A DNA stretch of 64,000 nt from Dipetalonema caudispina (lineage: Eukaryota > Nematoda > Chromadorea > Rhabditida > Onchocercidae), in the NCBI GenBank assembly GCA_013365325.1, contig JABVXV010000018.1, forward strand, positions 310,001 to 374,000. Reading direction: 5' to 3'. The notes beneath the pieces were generated by a model. That model was not told the DNA's origin. It did no database searches and saw nothing but the letters and a program-made list of their open reading frames with translations. Of the stretch, positions 1 through 16,781 are shown one piece after another. How positions within the stretch are numbered: the first letter of the stretch is position 1; every line of letters starts with the position of its first letter. The translations under genes were made by a program, and so were the position numbers.

Positions 1-498
1 CCGATCGTGACATTTGTAAAGGAATTGAATTTATGCTTTTAAAAATGCAATTCCTTCTGTAATAATCGTTGTTATTCGCGCAAATTAATTTTTCAAAAAT
101 TAATTCAACCAATTGCAAAATATCAACAAATTGAAAATCCATCATTTCATAATTCAATATCGAACAAATTTCTTAGATAAAATTATCAAATAACTAGTCA
201 AAAAAAAAAAAGAAAGATGATGAAATGATGCCAAGAAATGATATGCAGAAGAATGGCAAGATGCATTTCAGTTAAAATGAATAGGAACACATTTTACAAA
301 ACGGAATATTGAAGTCATTATTTATTAGTTGAAAGAGTTCTTTGTTCTTTTCCTATGTTGGCACAGTTAGTTTATATTTAAAGAGAAAAATTCTCTTAAA
401 CATTTCTAAGAATTGTTCAAGTTTAACATTCGTGAATGTGAACAAAATAATTGAAATATTTGGGAAAAGAATATTCCAATTAAGAAGTGAGTAGCAAA

Positions 499-531
<33 letters not shown>

Positions 532-1999
532 GATAGAATTTAATTTTCTGCGTAAAGCTGCCAGAAATCCTATTAATTCATGCTCATTTAGGTTATTCGG
601 GATATTTCCAGTTGTCAGTTTGTTTTGTTTTTTTCTCTTCCTTTTCCTTCTTTTTGATTAAGAAAATTTTTTTAATTAAATATAAAATAAGTATTAAAAC
701 CAATGAAATAACATACATTAACATTTACTACGCATTTATGTGTCCTAATGAAAAAAGTAATATGCTCAATTTCTTTATTAATTTTACTAATTTCAGAAAT
801 AAAATTCATTTTAAATGTTGCTAGCAAACATTTTCAGCACTATTCTCTGATGAAAAATTTAATGGTCATTTAAACATCTGTTCAAAAATACTAATTTTTG
901 TCAACGATTCAAAGGATTAAAAACAAGCAAATGAAGAGACGAATATAAAATCAAATTTTACATTTATTTCTCCCATCATTTTTTAACTAGGATGAATGGA
1001 AAGGATGTGGTAATACTGTAGTGAAATATTTGTACCTCAAACTATTTAACTAAGAAAACCCTTTTATAATCAAAAATCACAGAGTAAAATTGGGTAATCG
1101 TTTGTCCTTTTGGTTAAACGATTGGGTTAAGAAAATAAAAGGAGCAATTAAACGAGTTCCCCTTCAACTGTTTTTTTTTTTTTTTTTTAAACTATTTTTT
1201 CGAAGAATTTGTTTAGTTGCTAAAACCATCATGTTCTTAGAAAAAAAACAGAGTAATTTTGTTATTATTTGATACAATGAATTAACTGCAAGCCGATAAT
1301 TTCCAGTAAAATGCCAAGTACTTTTAACTTGGCTAAATCAATTTTTTATTTCAATTGTTATTTTTTATAGCTATGCAGTTAGCATGAGATTAACAGATGG
1401 ATAACAGAAAAATTAGCAATGAACGTTAACCGAAAATTTTCCTTCCGGAAGCTGGATCAGTTGCTAAGAAACTAATGCAAAGAAAATGATGATAAATGAA
1501 TTATACAATAAATATCTACCCATTCATCTTATGCAGTCTTAAAAGCAATGTATTTATCTATATCGGGATAAGTTAATTAATTTTGAAATATTTCATCAGA
1601 ATTATCGACATGAATGATGAATGCAGCGTTATAAGATTGATTCCTGTATTGCTAAAATCTGCCCAAATTTTTCCAAAATCGAAATTTTATTCCTAATAAT
1701 TAAATGTATTGTTTGTGAATTGCAATCTTATCGTCATCGATTCAGAGGAAACTTAATCTTATCAAAAAAAAAAAAAAAAAATGCTTATAATAGTACAGCC
1801 CTTGAAATGTCAACAGTATCAGCTATCCATTGATTTTACAGAAGATTAATCGTAAGAATGAATGAAAGGATAACTTGTCGAATTTATAATTTCCAAAATT
1901 CGCAGATTTGTTATGCAAATGATTTGTCGAACAAGAAAAAAATGATTTAAATTTGAGAAGATGATTATGAATACACTCACTTATCCTAGTTTAAAAGTA
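1..1999. other. no gene recognised
   Basis: AT-rich sequence with a poly-T run near 500-523 and further A or T runs near 1171-1188 and 1765-1781. Only short open frames without splice signals or recognisable residues are present. The 3' end should hold the promoter and trans-splice region of the gene starting at 2000. Confidence 0.5.
1981..1989 (+). promoter_or_regulatory. candidate trans-splice acceptor of the phosphatase-like gene
   Basis: TTATCCTAG ends 10 bases before the ATG at 2000. No cis exon is evident upstream, so this could be a spliced-leader acceptor. This is inference from spacing alone. Confidence 0.35.
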
Positions 2000-4900
2000 A
2001 TGACCAGTCGACCAAGCGCTAGGCAAAGGAGAAGCGCTTCGCAGAAGGTTGGAAGTAATAATGGTATTAGTTTATTTGGGATATATCGTATGGTTGAAGT
2101 GGTGAAAATCCCACTTGAGCATTTTATTTTGATATAAAAATAGTACAAACAAACAAGAAACACTCTTGGGATTAAGTTTTTGCTATTCTTCAGTTGAATT
2201 TTAAAAGCATCTTGTTAATTAAATCAGTGAAATGGTATATTTCATTTCCGTGTTGGGGGGGAAAATGAATATTTTTGGGCTTCTTTATTTAATGGCCTGA
2301 AATCCTTTGATCATAACGCATTTTATAGGACAATGCTGCAGAAGCTGGCGAAAAGCCAGCTGATTTCGTAGCTCTAATTGCTAAGCAAAGTTTGCCAAAA
2401 GTACGCCATATGCATTTTGAACGTCTTGTTACAACAACTGCTATTAATAGCTCAAATACGGCAACATTCATTGCTCAAGTTGTATGTTTTGCATTCACTT
2501 TTTAAAACAAATTTTAATTAGAATATATTTTTATCGACAAAATCTTCAACAATAAATAATGTTGATGGTCCGATACAAACTTTTTTGACGTATTATCTGT
2601 TAAGTCGAATTATTAGAATAATTGAAAAACAATTAACTCAACAAGCAAATAAAAATAATTCTATTTGTTAATCTTAATGGCTATTAAGTGACCATATAAT
2701 TGAGAAAGTGAAAAATGTTAGTGTATGATGCTCTAATGATTGGAAACGTAAAAATATTAATGTACTGATAAATGCTCTGATATGATCGAAATAGGAATTT
2801 CTGGTGAGATGTGTAACATTATTTGATTTCTGTTGATCTGGAAATGAAATTTAGGGAACAGCAATAGCAGAGACAAAACTCCTAATTAATCTAGTTTATC
2901 AAAACGGAATATATTGTTAATTAGTAGTTTCTATTTTTTCATGATTTCAATCGATTAATATTACATTTTTGATGATAATACATTTTAATTTTTTTTAACA
3001 ATCAAAAATCTATTCGACTTGTTTAATTTTCACGCTATTTTAAAACTTGTTTTCACACTTTGAATCACCAATTTCTAATTTTTCGTTTCTATTCCACAGT
3101 GTTGAATAGCTGTGAAATCATTACATTATCATGTTGAGTGAAACATTTGTATTGTGACTTCTGAGCCAAATCATGAAAAAATTATTTTGATTGCTATTAT
3201 TATGTAATTTAAAATTTGTTTTCACATTTTGAATCCTTAGTTTCTAATTTTCCGGTTCTATTCCACAATGTTGAATAGCTGCGAATTCTTATTATGATAA
3301 GTGAATAAGATTACATAATAAATTATGTCACAATATATGCTAGAAGTGCTGGAAACATTAAGCTATTCACTGTTCATATCACAATTTAATGAATTAAGTT
3401 CAGGTCAAAATATGCTTCAACCTCAGAATTAACCTTTTCCAATATATAAATGTGAAAAACAATTTCATAACAACTACTTCATATCGCTTGAATTTATTTT
3501 TGATCTGATTTATTCTCGTTATAGAAGAAAAACCGTGTTCCGGTTCCTTTATTTGAGAAAAAACGTGTAAAATTGAGTTCAAAAACAGCTGAGGATAGTG
3601 ATTATTTGCCTGCAACATATGCCAGTTTCAATCGTGAAGATTATATTATTATCCAAGCGCCAACTAAAGAAACTACCGTTGATTTCTGGCGAATGATCTG
3701 GCAGGTTTGTTAGATTAATCAAATTTCTATTTATTACAATTTTGACAGCTAAAATGATTGGCCAATATCATCGGATCATCTGAGTGGATTACATAGCAGG
3801 ACATTATTTTGAAGTAATTTGGATTATCTGTGATATGTGATAAAAAAATATCAGGATAACATTTTCAGAGAAAGAAATGAACATTTCTTGCGTTAACAAA
3901 TTCGTGCTGATCATTCTCCGCAACCTTTCTTAGGCAAATAGTTATTTCACAATTTTATCATTTATTGTTTTGAAATGATAACTGTACAGGATGGTTGTAA
4001 GTTGATCGTTTGTGTTGTGGAGCAAACACGGATGACAGTGGAGGATGACACCGAAAAGTGTTATCAGTACTGGCCAGTAAAACCGGATACAAAAATGGAG
4101 ATCGGTGTAAGTTAATGAGGATGTTTCTGTTAGAAATTAAGTCATCCATTATTTGTTAAATTTGAAATTTATAATACTTTATTTTAAGCCATACATCTTT
4201 TAGTTTGATGATAATGCTAGAAAAATGAACCATAAAATCCTCCATAATAAGAAAAAATGAAGGGAAATGGGAAAGAAGAAAGATTTATGGAAAAAAAAAG
4301 TTCAGACGAGGAAATTCTTGAAATAATCCCGCATTCTGGATCATATTAGTTTCAATTTGAATTAAATTTTTCATTTCACAATCTTGAATATTTCATTAAT
4401 GTTAATGGTAAATTCGACTTACAACATTGGCTTTCATTTATGAATTATTCATTTTGCAGCAAAAGCGATTCACAATAAAATTAGTTAAAAAGAAAGAAGA
4501 AAAAGGCTTCATAATTTATGATCTTGCGCTCTCGGCACATTTGGATCTTGATGTTACTTTGGGAAAGGTAACTTCAAAAGAAAATGGCTCTGTGGACACT
4601 GGCGCCGGTGATGATGACAGCAAACCAAGACATGCCAGTCTTTTTCAATTTATTTTTTCAAATTTTTCATTTACTTCGAATTCTAGCGGTGACTTCTTGT
4701 TATTTAGATCTACCGGATATATTACAAAGAGAAAATCCGATTTTAGGTATGCAAGAAACAGTGATCCATGAGTTGTAGGCCTTATGCAGTGCTGAGCAGA
4801 TTGGCTAACTGTTTGACTCAATTAAGACTGATACATTTAGAAGCCTAGTAACCCAAGACACGATTGATACAAACTCTCAGTTTGATTTGTGCCCAGAAAT

Positions 4901-5906
4901 AGGCTATTTGATCGAAATGAACTTGAAGCCTTGATACCACTAAAACAGTTGCATGAATTACTTAGTTTGGATTTTACAGCATTTTGAAGTCTATAAAATA
5001 AGAGAATATTCATGAACTTTTTCAAATTTAGGTAGTAATATTTCACATAACTAACTGGTCAAATGGTATATGGCCAGATCTGGATCAATTAGGGCCATTC
5101 ATTAAAACACTTGCAAGTAAAGAGGTACAAATCATTAAACGAGCAGCTGATGATTACATCCCACCAGTTGTGCTTCAAGGTTTTGCTGGTTTAAACAGGT
5201 ACTATTTAAAGTATTATTTGATTCAATAAAAACAAATTGCTTTTACCATGTCTTCAGAAGGAAAGAAAAAAAGGTGAAATGTCAAAATGTGTGCAATGCC
5301 ATATAAAATTATCAAATTTCCTTCCCTGTTTTACTGTTTATTGTATGCGCATTATATGCAAATTGATTTTATTGTATAGGCTTCTTTCCGCAGCAAAATA
5401 TATTACTTAGGACATGCGTTGTATGGGTAACAACCATATTGATGAAGCAAATTGAACGTCGTGAATGTTTCGATGTAGAATATTTGGCAAGGCATTTAGT
5501 ACGCATTCGTCCGGGCGCATTTTCCGATCCAATGTCATTTTTTGTCCTTTTTGGACTCGCTTTTCGTATTGCTTCATTGGGTGGTTGGAGTGCTTATGAG
5601 GTTTTTTCTTTTTTTTTTTTTTTTTTTTTGTATCATATCATTTCAATGCATACCTATTATCTTCCTTTATGAATTTACCTCAGTGATTTTCATACAATAT
5701 ACAGTCGAAATTAAAGTTAAAGATTTTATTTAGACTATTTCATTTAGTGTTAATAGCGAAATTTTTTTGAGGTTAAAATCAAAATCACCTTTTTGTAATT
5801 TCATTTTCAATATTGTTGTATTTAGGATGCAAAGGATCGCATCAAAGAAATAAAAGTAAGCGCATTGGCGACACTGAAAGCAAGGGAAAAACAATATGCA
5901 TCGTGA
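2000..5906 (+). CDS. PTP-fold protein lacking the catalytic cysteine (predicted pseudophosphatase)
   Basis: Eight exons joined in phase: 2000-2047, 2329-2481, 3525-3704, 3990-4106, 4460-4567, 5032-5198, 5411-5600, 5826-5906; 347 residues. It is a single protein tyrosine phosphatase domain with a short basic N-terminus and no signal peptide, the usual size of the many small nematode cytosolic PTPs. Seen landmarks: KKNRV (68-72) where KNRY is expected, VDFWRMIWQ (about 119-127), YQYWP, and a WPD loop W216-P217-D218. The signature HCSAGVGRTG is replaced by QGFAGLNRTC (251-260), so the nucleophile is Gly252, while Arg258 and Thr259 remain. The Q-loop glutamine region (VQT) also appears changed, to FSD. 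Splice phases are intact and there are no internal stops, so this looks like a maintained gene and not decay. A role as a substrate-trapping or scaffold protein is inference; many such nematode PTPs are male/germline expressed. Confidence 0.85.
3037..3320. repeat. intronic tandem duplication, period about 169 bp
   Basis: Within the third listed exon gap of the phosphatase-like gene, 3037-3150 and 3206-3320 share long stretches: TTTTCACA(C/T)TTTGAATC, TTTCTAATTTT and TTCTATTCCACA followed by TGTTGAATAGCTG. The copies are diverged but clearly related. Confidence 0.75.
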
Positions 5907-5920
5907 TTCATTGATCCCAG

Positions 5921-5930
5921 AATAAATAAA
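5921..5930 (+). terminator. polyadenylation signal
   Basis: Overlapping AATAAA hexamers at 5921-5926 and 5925-5930, 15 bases after the stop codon of the phosphatase-like gene. Confidence 0.6.
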
Positions 5931-6957
5931 TTTCCATTAATCCTTCTAATAAACTCTCAGCAAGGGCTGATAATTCAAAGATTTCAAAAAGTTTCATTTG
6001 GAAAGCAAAACCCATGCGGCATGACCCTCTTTTTTCACTAAAATTTGTGTCGTAAAATTATATTCATTTTAGCTTAAGCTTAGGATTTTCAATCTAATTT
6101 TTTCTGAAATAACTAACTTTTATTTCAAGCTTCCATCTATACATTAATTTTTTTTAAAACAAATACTGAAATACACGAAACTGAAGTTTCTTTTGTTGGT
6201 TCAATTACGATAGACAATCAGATTTATTTTTTGTGCATATTAACCTTGAAAGAGGAAAAATTATGCAATCATAAAAGATTAGCTGCCTTGAAAGCATCAT
6301 GAAATTTCGATACTGCTTCACGATTTCGAAGCCATAAATGTTCTTTAAATTCTTTAAGAATTCTTAAATGAAAAATTCTTTAAGATTCCTTTCATCAAGT
6401 TACGACCTTTCTTTGTATGAATTTCCCTGTTGTTAAAGTATGACGGACTAAACATGAGACATTTCTATTTGGCGTTAATATCCACTGACTTTTTTATTTC
6501 ACTAACTGAAAAATAGGAAACTGAATTTATGACGTATAACGTAAACTGATATAATAGAAAACGGTAAGATATACGAGGAAGTATTGACCTTCTGTTTGAA
6601 TGCTGGATGCTTGACATTCTCTTAGTTCTTTTAACATCTCAGGTATCTCAAATAAAGAACAATGATGATCTTTGGGCTATTCTTGAATTTCAAAAAATCA
6701 CTATTTCACAACTTCTATAAACTTAACCAACGCGATGAATATTAAAATCAAAAGATAGCCACGTTTAATCGGTAACTTTTCCAAAGACGCTGTAAACACG
6801 TTTCTATGAAAATCACAGTTTTTGTCCTTCCGATTCCTGCGGAACAATGGATCACACATGGTCCGACTTTCAAATATAATTCTATTTAATTCCAAAATTA
6901 TAATTATAATAGATTGGGAAATTTATTCTGAAAATTATAGTTAATTTACAAACAGGT

Positions 6958-8119
6958 TCAATAAGCTTCAGGCTTATGCCCCTTCTGTGGTACACCGTAA
7001 TTCGGCTGGTTCAACATTTGAATTAATTGCAATTTAACTGAGTTTGAGCACTTCTCCCGAAGCATTTCTAACGTAGTCTTTATGAATTTATCGTCCTTTT
7101 CCATCTAACAAATCAAATTCATTCATATTCAAATTGCTTACAGAAGATCAAGTTCAAGTAAATTCATATTTTATGCTTTTTCAAAAAAAAAAAAAAAAAA
7201 AAAAAAAAAAACAAAATGAATTTAGATGCATTCCAATCAAATATAGTGTGTTTCTTATGAATAATTACAATTCCATATCCTATCGATATTCTTTTCTTTT
7301 ATCACCTTATCTTTCAGAATCTTTATATTACTGACGAACAAACAGCCATGTTATTCCCATTCGCCACTTTCTTCAGGCCAATACTGAGAACATTCTACTT
7401 TGCTATTTTCAACCATTTTGGAAAGTATTAATATTGTCGTCGCTTCTTCCTCATACGTCATGCGCCAAAAATCGCTTAAGTGGACCCTACAAATAAGGCT
7501 CATGGCTGTAGTTTTCTTAAATTCAATTAAAATTTTTTAATAAATGAAGATTTAGATGTTTAAATATGATTTACTTCTTGATCAAACATAAAATTAGAAT
7601 GAAAGATGTGAGAGTGGTACCTGAGTAGCTATGAAAACACGATCGACACCCCATAATTTAACCCAGTTGGCATGAATATAATCATATTCCGATGATACAT
7701 TCAAGGTTAGTACCACTCGAGTCGAATCCAAACATACTACATCTTTATATCAATTTTTGCTCATATTAGCTGCGCAATGATTGTATTGAAAACAGGATGG
7801 AATATAATCTTTTAAATTTGCAAATTCCTGTTATAAACCTTCCACACCGGAATGAATTAGTTCACTTTTCTGCAATGGAACCTTCGGAAAGATAATTCAT
7901 TGCAATGAAATAATCAATTCCATCGTGATGTAAAAAGCGAAATTTATAGTTGAAAATGCAGCAAATTTACTCAACGAATAGATAATAATCAATACCAACG
8001 GTACATGATCTTTCCACAAATTCATCAATAGCGAACATAGCAACGTCACTTACGACAATTCTTCCATGCACTGTAATTTTATTCATTGTACTGCAAACTT
8101 GTTTTCGTGATTTTTCATT
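6958..8119 (-). pseudogene. protein tyrosine phosphatase pseudogene
   Basis: Reading right to left there are PTP-like blocks at 8119-7971 (DEFVERSCTVGIDYYLF), 7827-7621 (EFANLKDYIPSCF, then DVVCLDSTRVVLT, DYIHANWV and FIATQ), 7486 to about 7260 (GPL, SDFWRMTYEEEATT, CSQYWPEESGEW) and 7104-6958 (FIKTTLEMLREKCSNSVK to a stop). Lesions are visible. An in-frame TGA at 7752-7750 falls exactly where the arginine of the KNRY motif belongs, probably CGA to TGA. A frameshift with lost codons lies at about 7477 between GPL and SDFWRM. A TAA at 7353-7351 is followed by PTP-like sequence (HGCLFVSNIKILKD). No WPD-loop or HCSAGVGRTG block is found between 7260 and 7104. The remnant keeps more canonical motifs than the intact gene at 2000-5906, which lies tail to tail with it, so it descends from a more ordinary active PTP. 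Confidence 0.85.
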
Positions 8120-8426
8120 CTGCAAAAGCATATTGGTTAAATATCTTATCAAAATCTAAACCTCTACTGCTTGATATTTTTATGTAAATTGAAAAAAGAA
8201 CATGCCTTTTCCTATCATTTATCTAATAATCGAATATAGTAATTGAATCATTAGATAAGTAAATTTGCCCGATAAATTAGAAAAGGAATGAGTGATTATT
8301 ATTCTATTTCAGTTGACATATTTTAAATTCACTAAAATAATAATAAATAACGCTGTAAATGAAATTGTAGTCTTTAGATACATTTATACAAATTTTAACT
8401 CCATTAAATATTATTGAAAGTTACAG

Positions 8427-11400
8427 GTATTGAGAAAATATGGTGAGGAATATACATTAGAAAGCTCTAATGAGCTAAAGAAATATTCTAGTAAGCTAAA
8501 GAAAAAAAAAGTAAGTTGCTCTTGATTGGAAATAATCGATGGACTAGTGTGATCAATTGATTTGATAGTTGACATCATGACTTAATGTTAAACTATTAGT
8601 AATAAAGTAACAGATCAATGTAAGATGTTGCAGTGATACATCTTTCTAGAAGAGAATTATATTTGTTGCAGATTTCAGATCGAACTCAAAAAATATAAAT
8701 AACAATTTCTTTCTAACTTTTTTAGATTCATCGAAATGTTTTGATATTTCATTTAATACATTGTTTGCCATTAATGTTTTCATCCTCTCAGTTTGAGTCC
8801 CTTGGATCTTTGATCCTTAATTTATTATTTAATTCTGTTTAACAACACCTTATGCATCTATTTGATTACCTCATTCCTCCTCCATAAATATATAATGATT
8901 TCAATTAATATTAATAGGATGAATGAATTTCAAGCTTTCTCATTCGACTTTATGAAATCTTAAAAACATTGTAGAAACTTCTCGAAATCCAAATACTAAA
9001 AGATGAATAAATTTTCCAAGAAGAGAGTTCTCGAAGTAATATTTACCTTGATAATTTCTTCCTACATCCAATACTTCCTGATATCCCATTTTATTTACTT
9101 TACTCATCTAAAATATTATGTGAAAAATGATCGAATATCACTGCTATTCTTTCTTTTAAGAGTTAAAAAAATTTGCATATTTCCTAAAATGTACAGCTTC
9201 ATTGAAATTATGATTTAAGAACTTTAACAATCTCATTATCATTTTGTAGCAAACATTATTGAACAATATTAACTCGAAATTAAATTTTTCATTTTCTTTT
9301 ATAAATAAAACTCGAAAGATGAAACTTACATTGTTGATCGTACTAAATTTAAAGTAAGGTTGTAAAGGTAGCAGAACTGGCTAGACCAAGTGAATCTACC
9401 ACTGATGCATTATGTGGCCCTTCGGAAGTGGCAGCTAAAGTAGAGCGGTTGCTTTTCGATGTTATCAACAAAGCTGAAGCGGTAACTGTAATCTAATTTA
9501 TTAGAGGAGACAATTTGTGAAAGGTCAAAAAAAAATATGACAAAGGGAAGTGGTGGAAAATGCTCTCTATTTCACGAACTGAGGCAAAAAAATTTTAAAA
9601 ATACATACAATTTTGCAAAAACTAAACTTCCTTGTCTATAGGCACTGAAACAACTCCCACAATATGGGACCAAAATGCCAGTATCAAGGAAAGATTCTAA
9701 TCGAATGCAAGATTCGAGAAGATCATCTGTTTCACATATTGTTAATGCAAGAAAACAGGAAGGCAGGGAACTATTTTCTACAACGTTGATCTCTGATACA
9801 TTCATAACTGAGCTAAACATTTCCTCATGTTTTCAGGACAGCAACACTCTGCAATAGGAAGTTCTGAAATTTCATCACCATTAGTATTAAATGAAAGGCC
9901 AGGAGTACGGTATTTGTGCTGTGATCGATTCTTCAAATGTGATGGACGTAATCTGGTGATGAAATTATTGAAATTTTCTAACAAATTTATAATAAATCTT
10001 CATAAGTTTATTTTCAAATATTCAAATTGACTTATTGGATCTTCAATGTACAAATGCAAAATTCTCTCTAGATTGCACGGGAAATTTGGCCCTCAGATGG
10101 TGGTTGTATTGAGTTAAATCGAAAAGAACTGAAACGCTTTATTATAAATAATGAAGCTAGAAGGTAATTATCGCTCTACGAATTCTTTTATTTCCTGGTG
10201 ATATTTAAATTTAAAATTTGCATTAAAACTTCTAAACCTAGGTCAAGTGGATCGAAATTGAATAGACATGTGGCTGGCAGAAGTTCACTGGAATGCGCAG
10301 CTGATAATAGAATGGAACACATTTCAACAGATGACAATGTGGTGGTCACTGAAAGCACTATCCAGTCTTTCAATTCAGTTTACAGGTAGAATGAAAATTG
10401 AATTAACTAAATGAGCAATACAGGCAAGAATTGATTTCTATTTGTTTGATCTAAAATGAAATAAAAATCAAATTTTACTCAAATCAAAATTCATGTTTAG
10501 AACTATGAGAGGGAGGAATGGCTCTGTTAAAGACCGATAACATCAGCTAATTCAATCTTTAATAGGTTTATTCATCATTTTCACTTTTTACATCAGCCGA
10601 CTAAAAACCTCATCACTAACTATCGAAGAAATTTAGCATTTATGAATAATAATTCCAATTACCGAAACTAAAATAAATTACTTGAAATTTGATATGACAA
10701 TGATAACTAAAATTATAGCCTTTAACGGTGAGTTTAAATAATTTCAGATCAGATCTTTGTGATGTATGTCAACACAAAAAAGAAGGATGTCCAGCTGAAT
10801 TTAATTCTATATCAGCTAGTATCGATGAGGATGTGAAAGCACAACAGCAATTTCGTATGCAAGGGAATGTTACCAAGTAACTTATGCAAAAAATTTATTT
10901 GGTTCTATTTCCTTCACAGAATTCTTTCGTTTTTTTTTCTTTTAAGTCGATTTTTAAACTATCTTACATGCAAGGTGATACTTTCTTGGTCACAATTAGC
11001 CGCTTTTTCTGATTTCAAAAGGATAGTATGGAGATAGGGACAGATAAAATTTTTATGCTTAATATTTTAATCAACTATCAACAAACGATAAGTAAGTGGG
11101 AACAGGTTTATTTATTTCATATGTTTAGTTGTTTCATGTTTACTTGTCGCCAAACTGCTCATTTGGATGTGATGCTAATCAGGAATAGGAAGGATCAATA
11201 TTTCAGAGATACCTCATCAGAGATAAGTACAACATCGATAACTGAATCACCTGAAACATTGATCAGTAGCGAAACAGTAGACCTCATAAGCACAACTGTC
11301 GATGAATCATCATCAGACGAAAACGAGTCACCAATTGGAACTTACAATTTTATACAAAATTGGGGAGATCAACTGGTACCATCGATGAAACCCGATGGTA

Positions 11401-11973
11401 CCATTGTTATACCGGGAGTTGTAAGTATTATCAGTGATTGGCGCATTAAAATAGATGAAGATTTAATAATGGTTCCTTTTTAAACAACAAAAAATTTCAA
11501 CACTACCCACTTCTCACAAAGATCAGGAGGGTTACAACAAAAAAATGAGGTCGACACATAAAGCAGCATAATCGGGATAAGATGGAACTGAACCCTTCCA
11601 ACCTGAACTATTTAAAAGCTTAAATCATGGCAGAATCAATGAGAACATCTGGAGGATTAATCAGCTCATCCTCTTTCTCAATTGCTTTTGATGAAGAAAT
11701 GGGTAAATCAATTTTCGGTAACCTGAATCTCCCATAGATCAACTAGACATCAACTTTTCTTAGGTACACGTAAACAATTTTGAAAGTTTGAATGGCGTCG
11801 TGCTGGAGCTGAAAGTGCTCATCAAGAGTCCGAAGGAGTCGAGGCGATTCAGTGTCAAGATCGACTGCCCTGACTTCAAACCAAGATCGGTTAAAGTGAA
11901 TGGAATTAAAACTCATCGACTAATCGGCGACCACTGCAAGACATTTGACTCCAAATATCTTTTAGAAGACTAA
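8427..11973 (+). CDS. unrecognised nematode protein, 5' end not found
   Basis: Exons in consistent phase: 8427-8510, 9359-9481, 9642-9740, 9842-9955, 10072-10163, 10242-10385, 10748-10876, 11207-11420, 11764-11973; about 402 residues without the first exon. I do not recognise the family. Visible pieces, in order: a lysine-rich helix (ELKKYSSKLKKKK), a segment VAAKVERLLFDVINKAEA, a Ser/Arg-rich stretch, a block with CCDRFFKCDG and WPSDGGCIEL, a second Cys cluster (LCDVCQHKKEGC), a Ser/Thr/Glu-rich low-complexity linker, then a globular-looking end with GDQLVPSMKPDGTIVIPG and VKIDCPDFKPRSVKVNG. No signal peptide or membrane segment is visible in the part seen. An in-frame TAA just after 10876 would end the protein early if that intron were retained. 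A possible first exon, MSDYYSIS ending at a weak GT near 8313, is unproven. The exon 3/4 junction has alternatives. Confidence 0.6.
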
Positions 11974-12286
11974 GATATGCTTTGGAAGACTTGAATTTCC
12001 TAAATATGTTCCAAGAAATGTTTCAGTAAAATACCTCATAAATTCTCTGAAAATAAGGTATGTTCCAACAAACACTATTTATTTGTCATCATTCATCAAC
12101 AGTTATTTTTTAATATTACCCACCGACAGAGCTTTAAAACACAGCTTCTTGCCCCAACTTATCTTTTTCTGCCAAATTTTTTCCATGAACACTCAGAAAA
12201 AAAAAATATTCAGAACGAACACATTTTATCAAGAAGAAGCAAGAACTGATGTCCAAATATATAAAGAAAACATGGAAACTGAGAAA

Positions 12287-12296
12287 AATAAATAAA
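12287..12296 (+). terminator. polyadenylation signal, probable
   Basis: Two overlapping AATAAA hexamers about 315 bases after the stop codon of the unrecognised gene. No nearer hexamer was seen. Confidence 0.4.
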
Positions 12297-12871
12297 AAGT
12301 ACTTTTGGAAACGATAGAAGATATTCATTTGTGCACTACTGGGAATGCATGAGTTTGCTTTTCAAAACGTAAAAGTTGTGCCAGTCCCCACCATGAATGG
12401 GTACTTCTGACAAATCGAACAGTCATGTCAAAAAAACTTGAAAACTTTCACTCCAAAAAAATAACTGGACATCTGCTGAAAGTCATGGATAGAACAGTCT
12501 TAAAAAGTCGATAAAATTCACAGAGTTGTTGGAAAGCCAATTTCGCAAGTTTCGCATTTAATTCTTCAAGTCGTACCTTGAAGAAACAACGAACTCGTGT
12601 GAATACAAAAAAGCAAGATGACGAAATTTCATCCCCTTGCAGACAGACAGGTAAAAAATGTAAAAACACGATTCTGCATAATAATATTGATGATAATAAA
12701 AATAATTTCACAGTATGTAGGCTTTCATGAATTTTTTGAAACATAAATATGACGCGGACGATTTTCTATGACAGCAAATAAAAAACTTGTGCTCTCTATT
12801 TTGCTGATGAATAGTTAGATACGATATTGGTCGATCTCACAACTCTGCCTGTCGTTACTGCTCATATAAAC

Positions 12872-16781
<3,910 letters not shown>

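Noticed and set aside
4427..4778. Run-on open frame past the phosphatase-like exon 4460-4567
   Set aside because: The exon has a GT donor at 4568 and the next phase-matched exon at 5032 restores the PTP fold.
12448..12744. 98-codon minus-strand open frame downstream of calmodulin
   Set aside because: No splice context, no motif and Phe/Leu-rich composition; most likely chance in the calmodulin 3' flank.
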